From contig CAZUDV010000007.1 in NCBI GenBank assembly GCA_964619555.1, positions 62,001 through 126,000 of the forward strand: a stretch of DNA of 64,000 nt. Direction: 5' to 3'. A program made the position numbers and the translations under genes. This DNA is from JAGOPY01 sp964619555. GTDB taxonomy: Bacteria > Bacteroidota > Bacteroidia > Bacteroidales > JAGOPY01. Each line of letters starts with the position of its first letter. Positions within the stretch are counted from its first letter, which is position 1. The notes below the pieces were generated by a model, which did not search any database, was not told the origin of the DNA, and worked only from the letters and a program-made list of their open reading frames with translations. Of the stretch, positions 16,178-25,508 are shown one piece after another.

Positions 16178-18058
16178 TTAGTTTATCCCCAGCAATTCCT
16201 GGTACTTCTTCAAATCTTCCAGTAAATTGGAGCGAACATGGATAAAATGCTCAATTCCCTTTGCCCTTAGCTCATCTACAATATCCTTCGGATAACCCGC
16301 CACGACCAGAACACCCTGGCCTTCAACTAACTCTTTGACTACCGGTGCAAGTGCCGGGTATTCGTCATCGGCACTGCAGATCACCAGTATCTCGGCTTTG
16401 CTTTCCAGAAAAGCCTTAACACCTTCTTCAGCCGACTTGAAACCCAGGTTGTCGATCACTTCAAAACCAGCACAGGCAAAGAAATTTCGGCTGAACTGCG
16501 ACCTGGCGATGCGCATGGCCAGGTTACCATATGTAAGCATGAATGCCGCCGGTCGTTTATGGGACTGCGAGTAAAGGTCAGTCTTTTTTCGCAACTCTTC
16601 TATGGCCTGGGCGCCGCGGTAGGGTTTCAACACTTTCACAATGGCTTTACCTACCTCGTGATGCCTGCCATTCAGGTTATTCAAGGTTTGTTCCGCTTCC
16701 TTTCTCTCCGTAAAATTCGGATATTGGTTCACGCCCAGGATCGTCTCCTTCCGGCCTGCTATATCGGCATCGCGTTTAGTTGCCGTGGTTTCAATATGGT
16801 CCTGGATATAGGCTTGTGATACAGCCTCCAGGTAACCACCCCTGGCATCTACTTCCAGGAACAGTTTCCAGGCTTCATCAGCTATAAGACCGGTCAGGTT
16901 TTCAATGTAATAGGATCCTGCCGACGGATCTGCCACCTGGTCGAGATAGGATTCTTCCCTTAGCAATAATTGCTGGTTTCGGGATATCCGTTCCGAGAAA
17001 TCGTCCGGTTTCCGGAATACTTCATCAAATGGCCCGACCGTCAGAGAATCGATACCGGCGATAATGGACGACATGGCTTCGGTGGTAGTTCTCAGCATAT
17101 TGACGTACGGATCGTACATCGCTTTATTCCATCTGGAAGTCACTGTATGGATGGTCATTTTAGACACATCATCCCTGCTGGGGCCGTATGCTTTTACAAT
17201 ATGGGCCCAGAGCAGTCGGGCAGCACGGTATTTGGCAATTTCCAGGAAATAATTGGAACCGGTGGCGAACCTGAAACGGATCTTCGGAGCCACCTGGTTT
17301 ATGGAAAGTCCGCTTTCTGTGAGCAAAGTGAGATATTCAGCGCCCGCTGCCAGACTGAAAGCCAGTTCCTCTACGATTGTCGCGCCGGAATTGTGAAAAT
17401 GGTCGCCGTTCACACAGATCACCGTGAAATGAGGCAGATGTTCCGATTGCCGGATCAACTGGCTGCACAAGTCTATATCTTCCTCCCTGGAGAAATGATA
17501 ATTACCATGAGTGACCAGATGGCCGAATGGATCGAACTCGATCGACCCGAAGATCTTCTGAAAATCACGGTTGTACCGGACCAGCATTTCGTAATGATTC
17601 TGCATCAGGGAAAGGGCATTCCTGCCGCACCTGAAGTTAATCTCCACCATCTCGGCGAAAATATTTTTCAACAGAAGATCCAGGTCTTCCTTGGAATATT
17701 CCTTGTCCTCCTCCAGGATAAATCCCAGTGAATCGACACCTTTCATCAGGATATCCAGGGCTTTTTCATTGGTGCGTTTCAGATCGCCGACTGTGATGTC
17801 CTGGCGGATGAACCAATGGTTCCCGGATTTTTTATTCCCCCTGACAAACGGGAAGCTATCGGGAAAATTTACCAGGTACTCCAGCGGCTGCAGGTCATCA
17901 GCAACGTAGTAAGGCTTTACCCTGAAACCTTCAGCCGGACGGTACACCAGCTTTTTCTCATAATCCGCCCCCTTGAGATCCTGAACCACCTTTTGCTCCC
18001 ACTCCGCCGGGGTGACCGGAGGAAATTCAGCGAATAGACTCTTGCTTTGAATATCCAT
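16178..18058 (-). CDS. mutA: Methylmalonyl-CoA mutase, small subunit
   Basis: A 626-residue subunit related to MutB by its barrel (TIHTVTSRWNKAMYDPYVNML, with GSYYIENLT later). The C-terminal Rossmann domain lacks the DGHDRG cobalamin motif: the corresponding region reads MLTYGNLAMRIARSQF. This is the normal state for the non-catalytic MutA subunit, which pairs with MutB. The ATG at 18058 gives the usual start MDIQSKSLFAEFPPVT; an upstream ATG at 18091 adds 11 unrelated residues. It is the first gene of the mut pair. Confidence 0.95.
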   Translation of the reverse strand: MDIQSKSLFAEFPPVTPAEWEQKVVQDLKGADYEKKLVYRPAEGFRVKPYYVADDLQPLEYLVNFPDSFPFVRGNKKSGNHWFIRQDITVGDLKRTNEKALDILMKGVDSLGFILEEDKEYSKEDLDLLLKNIFAEMVEINFRCGRNALSLMQNHYEMLVRYNRDFQKIFGSIEFDPFGHLVTHGNYHFSREEDIDLCSQLIRQSEHLPHFTVICVNGDHFHNSGATIVEELAFSLAAGAEYLTLLTESGLSINQVAPKIRFRFATGSNYFLEIAKYRAARLLWAHIVKAYGPSRDDVSKMTIHTVTSRWNKAMYDPYVNMLRTTTEAMSSIIAGIDSLTVGPFDEVFRKPDDFSERISRNQQLLLREESYLDQVADPSAGSYYIENLTGLIADEAWKLFLEVDARGGYLEAVSQAYIQDHIETTATKRDADIAGRKETILGVNQYPNFTERKEAEQTLNNLNGRHHEVGKAIVKVLKPYRGAQAIEELRKKTDLYSQSHKRPAAFMLTYGNLAMRIARSQFSRNFFACAGFEVIDNLGFKSAEEGVKAFLESKAEILVICSADDEYPALAPVVKELVEGQGVLVVAGYPKDIVDELRAKGIEHFIHVRSNLLEDLKKYQELLGIN

Positions 18059-18078
18059 AAAAAATATCATTAAATATA

Positions 18079-18137
18079 GCCACAGATGCACAGGCTAGCC
18101 TCTGCTGCAGGCACTCAGTAACCTGTGAATCAGTGGC
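18079..18137. repeat. 59-bp imperfect inverted repeat upstream of mutA
   Basis: GCCACAGATGCACAGG at the left end pairs with CCTGTGAATCAGTGGC at the right end (13 of 16 positions). It lies directly before the mutA start, so it would form a hairpin in the 5' leader or overlap the promoter. It is different in sequence from the element between mutA and mutB but of the same style. Confidence 0.65.
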
Positions 18138-18203
18138 ATTAAAATCTGCATTCTAAAAGAACGGCTGCAAAATTACAACAAAAGGAATAAGGGGAATCAT
18201 TTG

Positions 18204-20000
18204 TTAATAAATTAACAATGATTGACAACTACTTTGACCTTTATCATCAAACAGAATCAAGGTATAGATTCCAGGAGGATAAGGCGTAAGATCAATCTCT
18301 GTGCTTTGTAAAGATAATGAATTGACAGATAACATTTTGTGGAGAACAATACTCCCTTTGGCATCTGCCATGATCATCCCGGAAAACTGACTCCCGCCGG
18401 TCCATCGAACTGTTGCGGTGGTTGAAGACGGATTAGGACAAATAGTCATCTCGTTAAACACATCCGGGACTTTTTCGGACATTCCCAAAGAACCATTGTG
18501 ATACACTGCCATCCATCCGGGTCGTTGATTCAGGTTATCAGCATGGAATTTCATGGTAAATTCACCGGTAGGGGAAGAAAATGTACCCGGGATATCCTCT
18601 CCGGTCAGGACTGCCAGCATTGGTGCAGTGGTATCTGTTCCTGCGAATATCACCAGGGAATCGTATCCATCTTCCAGGTTGAATCCCATAAAAGTCAGGT
18701 ACCTGTTATCGTTCCAGCGATGATCGATCGTCATGACATATTCTCCGCCCGGATAATAATTCCAGGCGGGGCCACCGGCATCATAAAGCGAATCGTACAC
18801 CAGCGGTATATAACAGTCGGTAAATTTGTCCGATATAGCCTGCCAGAGGTCAGGGTAACCATTGTCATAACCCAGGGCCCAGATACCGATCCCCGCCAGT
18901 CCGTTGTAATTGACCTGGTCGTACCACTTCCTGGCATCCCTGTCCAAACCGATGAAACACTGGTTCCAGCTTCCATTCTGAAAGAATATGTAGGCAGATG
19001 AAAAGCTTTTGGGTTCCCAGATAAAGTTTTGGGAAGAATAATTCGTACCGCCGTTATTACGGATATTGGCATAAGTAAGAGCTACGCCGTTCGCCAGGAT
19101 CTGCGAAGGGACCTGGCCGGTCTTCGTCTTCCATTGCCGCCCGTAATAAGGAATCCCCAGCACGAATTTATCCGGAGAAATACCATCAGCCAGGTAATCC
19201 GCAATAGTCCTGGCCAGGCTGTAATCGCTGGAAAGGGTCAGGGTGTACAAAGGGGTTACCGGTCCGGCATCGGCGCTCCCGTTCCAGTAATAATCATAGC
19301 CCATCACCATGAAAAAGTCGAGATGGTCCCTCAATGCCGGAATATCAAATGTCCCGTTCCAGTTGATCGCCGGGATGGCCATGCTCAGGTCTGCATCCGG
19401 GATTTCGGCTTCCATTTGCGCATGAAGGTCGGCCACAAAGGAAGTCATATGGTTTGCCTGGGACAAAGGAACTGCTTCAAAATCAAGATTTATCCCATGT
19501 GCGCTCCTTTGCTGGATCAGCAATATAAGGTTATCGATCAATGCCTGCCGGGCAGCCGGATTTGAGAAAAAGGTTGCATGGCCTGAAAACAGGGTGACAC
19601 AAAGGTGAACCCGGACATCATTGGCAAGCGCTGAATCAATGGCGGGGTCGGTGTGCCAGTCGTGGATCGTGGAGGGCTCTCCATTGGAAGGATTGACCTC
19701 ATAGGAAAAATAGCAGAGATCACTCAGCAGGTTCCACCGGAAATTCAGGTAAGCAGATCCTGACCAGTAGGGATAATACCCGAATACCCGGCGTTCCAGC
19801 CGGCAATCGTTGATCTCCCGGTTCTCATCCAGCCTGAAACCATTCAGGGAATCGAAAAACAGGATATCCTCACCCGAGTATTTCCTGTAGAATGCACCCT
19901 GTTCCTGGTGTATGGAAATGATCTGAACCTCCTGCGTATAGACCGGCACCAGGGAACTTAACCCGATTACCAGTAGAAATAAAACTAAGAATTTGATCAC
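18204..20000 (-). CDS. Secreted GH18-like glycosidase with T9SS sorting domain
   Basis: A 598-residue protein with a signal peptide (to about residue 22), a GH18 TIM-barrel domain (about 70-400) and a T9SS type A C-terminal sorting domain (from MTICPNPSST to the end). The GH18 active-site motif DxxDxDxE appears as H168-G-I-N-L-D173-F-E175. The catalytic Glu and the last Asp are kept, but the first two Asp are His and Asn, a form seen in YaaH-like and other divergent members. Downstream FMVMGYDYYW and GIGIWALGYDNG are typical barrel strands. Chitin, peptidoglycan or another N-acetylhexosamine polymer may be the substrate; this is not decided by sequence. Confidence 0.85.
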   Translation of the reverse strand: MIKFLVLFLLVIGLSSLVPVYTQEVQIISIHQEQGAFYRKYSGEDILFFDSLNGFRLDENREINDCRLERRVFGYYPYWSGSAYLNFRWNLLSDLCYFSYEVNPSNGEPSTIHDWHTDPAIDSALANDVRVHLCVTLFSGHATFFSNPAARQALIDNLILLIQQRSAHGINLDFEAVPLSQANHMTSFVADLHAQMEAEIPDADLSMAIPAINWNGTFDIPALRDHLDFFMVMGYDYYWNGSADAGPVTPLYTLTLSSDYSLARTIADYLADGISPDKFVLGIPYYGRQWKTKTGQVPSQILANGVALTYANIRNNGGTNYSSQNFIWEPKSFSSAYIFFQNGSWNQCFIGLDRDARKWYDQVNYNGLAGIGIWALGYDNGYPDLWQAISDKFTDCYIPLVYDSLYDAGGPAWNYYPGGEYVMTIDHRWNDNRYLTFMGFNLEDGYDSLVIFAGTDTTAPMLAVLTGEDIPGTFSSPTGEFTMKFHADNLNQRPGWMAVYHNGSLGMSEKVPDVFNEMTICPNPSSTTATVRWTGGSQFSGMIMADAKGSIVLHKMLSVNSLSLQSTEIDLTPYPPGIYTLILFDDKGQSSCQSLLIY

Positions 20001-20001
20001 T

Positions 20002-20070
20002 AAACTTTAACTTCGAACTTCAACTATAAACTTTGACCTTAACTTTGAACTTTGAACTTTGAACTTTGAA
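20002..20070. repeat. Degenerate 7-bp array AACTTTG next to the S46 peptidase stop
   Basis: Four exact heptamers AACTTTG (20041-20068) follow a decayed stretch of related units (20002-20040). The array abuts the stop codon of the peptidase gene (20073-20071) and fills the whole gap to the next gene. It is unrelated in sequence to the array at 4511-4615 but has the same period and position. Confidence 0.85.
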
Positions 20071-22209
20071 CTAATTTTTAAGTGTGAGTTCATCAACCAG
20101 GTGCTGTGCGCCGGCGTATTTGTCGATGATGAACAGGCAATAGCGGATGTCCAGCACAATGTTCCTGCACATATCCGGGTCGTACATCAGGTCACTCATG
20201 GTGCCTTCCCAGTTCCGGTCGAAGTTCAGTCCGATCAGCCGGCCTTCCGCGTCCAGCACCGGGCTGCCCGAATTACCTCCGGTGGTATGATTGGCAGCCG
20301 TAAAGCACACATACAAAGTGCTGTCAGCCCCGTATCTGCCATAATCTCCTGAAGCATATAGCTCTTTCAGTTTCTCCGGTACCCGGTAATCATAGATATC
20401 CGGATCATCTTTTTCCATTATTCCTTCAAGTGTCGTTTGGTAATAATAATACGTGGCGTCTTTCGGGAAATAATCTTTCACTACCCCGTATGATATCCGG
20501 AGGGTCGAGTTGGCGTCGGGGAACAACTCCCTGTCCTTTTCCATTTCCATGATGGCCTTCATATAAATCCTCTGGATGCTGTCCATCCGGGAATTCAACA
20601 ATTGATAACGGCCCTGGTAACCGGATGAATACTTATTGTAAAAGCTGATCATCAGACGGTATGCGGGATCTTCGACGATTGCCTTGTTTTTACCGGTTTT
20701 ATAATTTCCCAGCATTTCCAGGACCTTCACCTGTGAAACCAGCGAAGACTCATCGTAAAGCCAATCCGTATAAGCTTTTATATCTCCGTTGAACTTATCG
20801 GAAATAAAATGATAGATATCCGGCCATTCCGGGCTTTCGACGGAATTCCTGAAATGCTCCAGCATGGCGGCAAGCAGTCTTTTGTCGGTCGGCAGGTTAT
20901 AATCTTTGAAAAAGCCGTCAGTGCCGTTTTTCAGCCTTTCCACCTCTTTTTGGGCATCCGCCTGCATCGTTTTATACATATTGGCCAGATTACGGAATCC
21001 TGCGGCATAGCGGATGATGTCCAGGCTCCAGATGGCTTCTGAAAAATAATCCACCCAGGTCTGGACCGGGGTGATCTCTTCCGCCATTAACCGGTAATCC
21101 CCCAGCAGGCCGTCGTAACCGTTATTCCGGGCCAATGTCCATGACTGGAACTCTTTCTCAAATTTCTCCTTTTTTTCAATGGCGTCAAACCGGGATAGGC
21201 CACGTGTCTCCCCTGACCATTTCTTCCATGCATTGGCCACTCCGGCATACTTGGATGCATACTGGATCCGCACCTTCGGATCGGAAGCCATATCTGCACC
21301 CATTATGTCAAGTTTTTGACGACGGATATCAATTTTGACGGGATTGGAAACATTGGCCATCAGATCGACCATGAACGAGGGCAGGTACTGCCTGGTGGAA
21401 CCCGGAAATCCGTAAACCATGGTAAAATCCCCTTTGTCAACGCCTTTAATGGAAATTTCCAGGAATTTTTTCGGATGGTAGGGCCGGTTGGATGCTGAAT
21501 ATTCTGCCGGCATGTTGCTGGAATCGGCATAAATCCTGAAAATACTGAAATCACCGGTATGCCTGGGCCATACCCAGTTATCGGTATCCCCGCCGAAATT
21601 ACCGATCGCTGAAGGGGGTGCCCCGACCAGCCGGATGTCCCTGAATACTTCGGTAATATAAAGAAAATACTGGTTTCCGTTGAACAAAGGCCTGACTTCA
21701 CCCTGGTAATGGGTATTGGCTGTAGCCTCTGCGACGAGTGTTTTACTGATCTCTCCAACGGCTCGTTGTCGCTCGGATTCATTCATCCCCGGGTTCAGCT
21801 GCGACATCACCCTATCCGTCACGTCTTCCATCTTTACCAGTAAAGTCGCCGTCAATCCCTGGTTCGGCAGTTCTTCTTCCCGGCTCATCGCCCAGAATCC
21901 ATCCGTCAGGTAGTCATGTTCAATGGAACTTTGCCGCTGGATGCTGCCATAGCCACAATGGTGATTGGTGAAGATCAAACCGTCGCCGGAAACAATTGCG
22001 GCGGTGCATCCCCGCCCGAAGAGGACTATGGCATCTTTCAAACTGGCCTGGTTGATACTGTAAAGGTCTTCAGCCGAAAGCTTCAGGCCTTTTTTTCGCA
22101 TCTCATCCATTTTCTGCTGTCCGATCAAACTGGGAAGCCACATCCCTTCGTCAGCCCGTATGTCAGTGAGAATTAGTAACAGGTTAAGGATCAGGATAAA
22201 GTATTTCAT
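20071..22209 (-). CDS. dpp11: S46-family dipeptidyl-peptidase, DPP11 type (Asp/Glu-specific)
   Basis: A 712-residue exported serine peptidase that removes N-terminal dipeptides. The catalytic His lies in FTNHHCGYG (His83/84) and the nucleophile is Ser647 in GGNSGSP. Eighteen residues later Arg665 (NFDRNWEG) matches the Arg that gives Porphyromonas DPP11 its preference for acidic P1 residues; DPP7 has Gly there. Ser655 and Arg673 of the Porphyromonas enzyme are spaced identically. The signal peptide is residues 1-19. It works in periplasmic peptide breakdown for amino-acid fermentation or growth. Its 3' end abuts a 7-bp array. Confidence 0.92.
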   Translation of the reverse strand: MKYFILILNLLLILTDIRADEGMWLPSLIGQQKMDEMRKKGLKLSAEDLYSINQASLKDAIVLFGRGCTAAIVSGDGLIFTNHHCGYGSIQRQSSIEHDYLTDGFWAMSREEELPNQGLTATLLVKMEDVTDRVMSQLNPGMNESERQRAVGEISKTLVAEATANTHYQGEVRPLFNGNQYFLYITEVFRDIRLVGAPPSAIGNFGGDTDNWVWPRHTGDFSIFRIYADSSNMPAEYSASNRPYHPKKFLEISIKGVDKGDFTMVYGFPGSTRQYLPSFMVDLMANVSNPVKIDIRRQKLDIMGADMASDPKVRIQYASKYAGVANAWKKWSGETRGLSRFDAIEKKEKFEKEFQSWTLARNNGYDGLLGDYRLMAEEITPVQTWVDYFSEAIWSLDIIRYAAGFRNLANMYKTMQADAQKEVERLKNGTDGFFKDYNLPTDKRLLAAMLEHFRNSVESPEWPDIYHFISDKFNGDIKAYTDWLYDESSLVSQVKVLEMLGNYKTGKNKAIVEDPAYRLMISFYNKYSSGYQGRYQLLNSRMDSIQRIYMKAIMEMEKDRELFPDANSTLRISYGVVKDYFPKDATYYYYQTTLEGIMEKDDPDIYDYRVPEKLKELYASGDYGRYGADSTLYVCFTAANHTTGGNSGSPVLDAEGRLIGLNFDRNWEGTMSDLMYDPDMCRNIVLDIRYCLFIIDKYAGAQHLVDELTLKN

Positions 22210-22323
22210 AATGAAATAATGTTTAAGACTTAATTAAGTAATATAAATGCTTAATTTTTAATTAGTGTGTGAAAATTCATGTTCATCGGTTCAAAATGAA
22301 AGGCAAGCATTTATAATTTGATC

Positions 22324-22701
22324 TTACTTCATTGCGATTGTCTCGATCTCCACCAGCGCCCCCAGCGGCAGCCTGACTACTCCATATGCCGCACGGGCTG
22401 GAGGGTATTCAGGATAGAACTGTGCGTAAACCTCGTTCATGGCGGCAAAATTATCCATATCATTGAGCAGGCAGGTGGATTTGACCACATCTTTATAATC
22501 ATACCCGGCAGCTTTCAGGATGGCCCCGATATTTTTCATGACCTGGAGGGTCTGTTCCTTGATCCCGCCATCCACGATCCTGCCGATTGCGGGATCGATC
22601 GGGATCTGACCCGATATGAAAAGCATTCCGTTAACTTCAACAGCCTGGCTGTAAGGCCCCACGGCCTTAGGCGCAGATTCGGTGTAAATGATCTTTTTCA
22701 T
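22324..22701 (-). CDS. ridA: RidA family reactive imine deaminase
   Basis: A 125-residue protein of the YjgF/YER057c/UK114 family. It shows the signature segments AVGPYSQAV and FISGQIPIDP, with the substrate-binding Arg in PPARAAYGVVRLP. RidA hydrolyses reactive enamine/imine intermediates such as 2-aminoacrylate, protecting PLP enzymes. It is encoded just before lptD on the same strand (11 bp away in transcription order), yet the functions are unrelated. A threonine ammonia-lyase, the usual source of such imines, is encoded elsewhere in this window. Confidence 0.94.
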   Translation of the reverse strand: MKKIIYTESAPKAVGPYSQAVEVNGMLFISGQIPIDPAIGRIVDGGIKEQTLQVMKNIGAILKAAGYDYKDVVKSTCLLNDMDNFAAMNEVYAQFYPEYPPARAAYGVVRLPLGALVEIETIAMK

Positions 22702-22712
22702 GATTACAATTT

Positions 22713-25394
22713 TTAAAAATCTCTGAAATCTTTCTTTTTATTCAGTTTTAAGTCCTGCAATATACTCGCTTTTGCGTTAATGGTGAAATTCCAGCTCTGC
22801 CGGTAGCCGGTGGGTATCCAGTTAAACCGCATTTCCCAGCAATGAAGGTCGCGGTAAAAGCTCACGGAGGTGTACGACAGGTCATTCTGCTCGAAATCCC
22901 ACCCGGTCATGAACCCGATCTTCCACTTAGGGCTGATACTCACGTTTCCGCTTACCCCCAGGGTCTGAACAATTTTCTGATCCACCTCATGAACGTACTG
23001 CGGATACCGGTGAATGGCATTGTAGTTGAAGGAATAGCTTATGGTCAGGTCCCAAGGGATCGACCAGTCGATGTATTGCTCAGGATTGTCCAGAATATCC
23101 TGAACCTCTTCGGGAGTTCCCGCATCGGTTGTGGGCGGCGGTGTCTGGGCAGTTTGCTTCTTTTTGAAATCCTGCGAATTCAGCCGATAATTTACGCTGA
23201 CCGACCAGTTGGTGGATTTTAACCGCAACAGGCGGTGATTGACCGACCATTCGGTCTGGTTCAGGTTTCGGGATCCGGTAGAATCGAGGATATAGGGATC
23301 GAATTCGCTGCGGTAGCTGATGTCGAAGTTCTTCCATAACCTTGTCCTTCCCGAAAGGCTTAAAGGAGACCAGTTCATCGAATCCTTCACGAAATCATAA
23401 GAAAATGAAATGGTGAAATTATCGATAAGGGGAAATTTTTTCATTCCGGTAATGGTATCCTTCCTCGACCTGATCTTCATTTCGAGGTTATTGGAAAGGT
23501 TGAACGAAAGCCGCCCTGATCGTCCGGAAGGCGGCCCTCCGTAGATCGTGCCTTCATAAATGGAATATTTTATCTCTTTCCCGTCATCATCAATATAAGA
23601 ATCATAATAACCCCAAAAGTCGGTGCTGTAATCCGGGCTGTAGGAGAATGAAAGGGATGGCGTCATGACATGCCGTATGGCATTGACCGGAAAGTTCCTG
23701 CCGAGCTGGATGATCCCGTAGATTTTGGTGCTGAGGGAGGAGGAAAAACTGAAATCGAAGGCATTGCTGAAACCATTGATCGTATCCTTGACCAGATAAC
23801 CGACAATGGTGTCATTATTCTTGAAAATCGTATCGTTTGACCAGTACCTCCGGTAGGTCTGAAAATACATCCTGTCATTCAGGTTCAGGGAGTTGGTCCA
23901 GTTGAAGTATTTCAACAACTTGATCGGGCTGGAAACGGGCATAGAATGCTTAATGCCATTCTTCATGTTTTCCAGTGTGGAATGGGAGAAGAACACCGAA
24001 TCGGGCATCGACACGGAATTCCTGGCATTCATGCTGTAATTGGTGCTGATGTTGTGGTACCATTTCATTTTTCCTACCCGGTTCTTCGAGGAAAAAGGAT
24101 TGAACCGATTGACGGTAAAGCTGATTTCCGGCAAGGTCACATTGACGATTCGGGAGATGGTATTCTGATCGTGAGAGGCATTTACGGTCAGGAAGTACTT
24201 GCCTCCGAAATTGGTCTGATAGGCAATACTGGAACGAAATGTATTGGACAGGTAATCCTGTGTGGAAGTCGGATTATACTTATTATAACTTGACGAAACG
24301 ATATTCACATCGGCGCTGAAAGTACTTCTGGGCCTGGCTTTCGGGTCCTGCCTGTGGCTCCATCGGATGGCGAAATCCTTGCTGCGGCTGTAGTTGGGTG
24401 TCTCTTTCACTCCTTCAATGTTGATGGCATAAGTGAAATTGGCCGAACCGGAATACTTGTAGCGTTTTTTGTACCTGAAACTGGGCTTTATGGCCCAGCT
24501 GCCCTTGGTATATATATCACCTACCACCTGGAAGTCCAGATAATCGTTGATATACAGATAATAACCTCCATTCTCAAAATAAAATCCCCGGTTATTGGAT
24601 TCGCCATATGTCGGGAGGATAATTCCTGAACGCTGGTTCTGCTTGGTGGGGAAGAAGCCAAAAGGGAGCATGAGAGGTGTGGGTACCCCTTCGATGGTCA
24701 GGTACGCCGGTCCTGTGACAATCCTCTTTTTGGGAACGATCATGGATTTGTTGTAACGGAACTCGAAATGCGGATGATCCGCATTGTTGCAGGTGGTGTA
24801 GGATCCTTTTGAGATGTTCACCTTGTCATCCGCCATTTTTTTCACAGATTCCCCGTGAAGGTATCCGCTACCGTCCTCTGTCACCACCCGGTTGATGAAT
24901 CCTTTTTTAGACTTATAATTATATCTGAGGACATGCGAAGTAAAGGTCTGGTCGCCCTGGGTGAAGACCGGGAGGCCGGTTTCCTTTCCAGTAGAATCCG
25001 GCAATCCGGTCGCATAGATCTCAGTCCTGTCAAAGTCGATTTCGATATAGGCCGCTTTCAGGTTGATGTCCTGGTAATTGATCTCCGCATCTCGGATCAG
25101 GTAGGCTTTCTTGTTCCTGAAATCGAACCGGACAGAATCAGCCGATTTATATTTTACCTGGGCTTCAAGAGCATTGGGCGATTTGGTGGATTTGATGCCG
25201 ATCAGTGTATCCAGCCTTGTGGTATCGATTTCCGGCCTGATCGCAGTATCCGGAACGATCCCAGACTGAAACACATGCGATGGATCAGGCATATCCCAAG
25301 CAGATGCTGACAAATCCCGGCCGGAACCGATCCAGAGGAATATCATCAGGCAAAAGCCTCTTAACAAATAGTCTGTTAATAATTTAAGCTGCAA
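22713..25394 (-). CDS. lptD: LptD-like LPS assembly outer-membrane protein
   Basis: An 893-residue protein of the Bacteroidota LptD family. An N-terminal OstA-like periplasmic beta-taco (about 85-250) is followed by a large outer-membrane barrel with many aromatic strands (PLMLPFGFFPTK, GFYFENGGYYLYINDYLD). LptD inserts LPS into the outer leaflet with LptE. The listed start is a TTG that gives a full signal peptide; an ATG at 25346 would leave a weaker one. The gene is divergent from an amidase gene and precedes ridA. Confidence 0.88.
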   Translation of the reverse strand: MQLKLLTDYLLRGFCLMIFLWIGSGRDLSASAWDMPDPSHVFQSGIVPDTAIRPEIDTTRLDTLIGIKSTKSPNALEAQVKYKSADSVRFDFRNKKAYLIRDAEINYQDINLKAAYIEIDFDRTEIYATGLPDSTGKETGLPVFTQGDQTFTSHVLRYNYKSKKGFINRVVTEDGSGYLHGESVKKMADDKVNISKGSYTTCNNADHPHFEFRYNKSMIVPKKRIVTGPAYLTIEGVPTPLMLPFGFFPTKQNQRSGIILPTYGESNNRGFYFENGGYYLYINDYLDFQVVGDIYTKGSWAIKPSFRYKKRYKYSGSANFTYAINIEGVKETPNYSRSKDFAIRWSHRQDPKARPRSTFSADVNIVSSSYNKYNPTSTQDYLSNTFRSSIAYQTNFGGKYFLTVNASHDQNTISRIVNVTLPEISFTVNRFNPFSSKNRVGKMKWYHNISTNYSMNARNSVSMPDSVFFSHSTLENMKNGIKHSMPVSSPIKLLKYFNWTNSLNLNDRMYFQTYRRYWSNDTIFKNNDTIVGYLVKDTINGFSNAFDFSFSSSLSTKIYGIIQLGRNFPVNAIRHVMTPSLSFSYSPDYSTDFWGYYDSYIDDDGKEIKYSIYEGTIYGGPPSGRSGRLSFNLSNNLEMKIRSRKDTITGMKKFPLIDNFTISFSYDFVKDSMNWSPLSLSGRTRLWKNFDISYRSEFDPYILDSTGSRNLNQTEWSVNHRLLRLKSTNWSVSVNYRLNSQDFKKKQTAQTPPPTTDAGTPEEVQDILDNPEQYIDWSIPWDLTISYSFNYNAIHRYPQYVHEVDQKIVQTLGVSGNVSISPKWKIGFMTGWDFEQNDLSYTSVSFYRDLHCWEMRFNWIPTGYRQSWNFTINAKASILQDLKLNKKKDFRDF

Positions 25395-25421
25395 GGTGAA
25401 AGCCTTAACAGTTTATCCTTC

Positions 25422-25429
25422 TAAATTTG
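25422..25429 (+). promoter_or_regulatory. Putative -7 box for the amidase gene
   Basis: TAAATTTG matches the Bacteroidota -7 consensus. It lies in the divergent lptD/amidase gap, 79 bp before the GTG start. No convincing -33 TTG was found. Confidence 0.3.
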
Positions 25430-25508
25430 TATTATAACGGTTAATTCCACAATTATTGCAGAAATATGACCGTTTTTCAAACCAAAGATATCTAAAGTAA
25501 TATTACGG

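Noticed and set aside
18059..18203. Cobalamin riboswitch before the mut genes
   Set aside because: The gap is short and holds an inverted repeat but no B12-box-like sequence.
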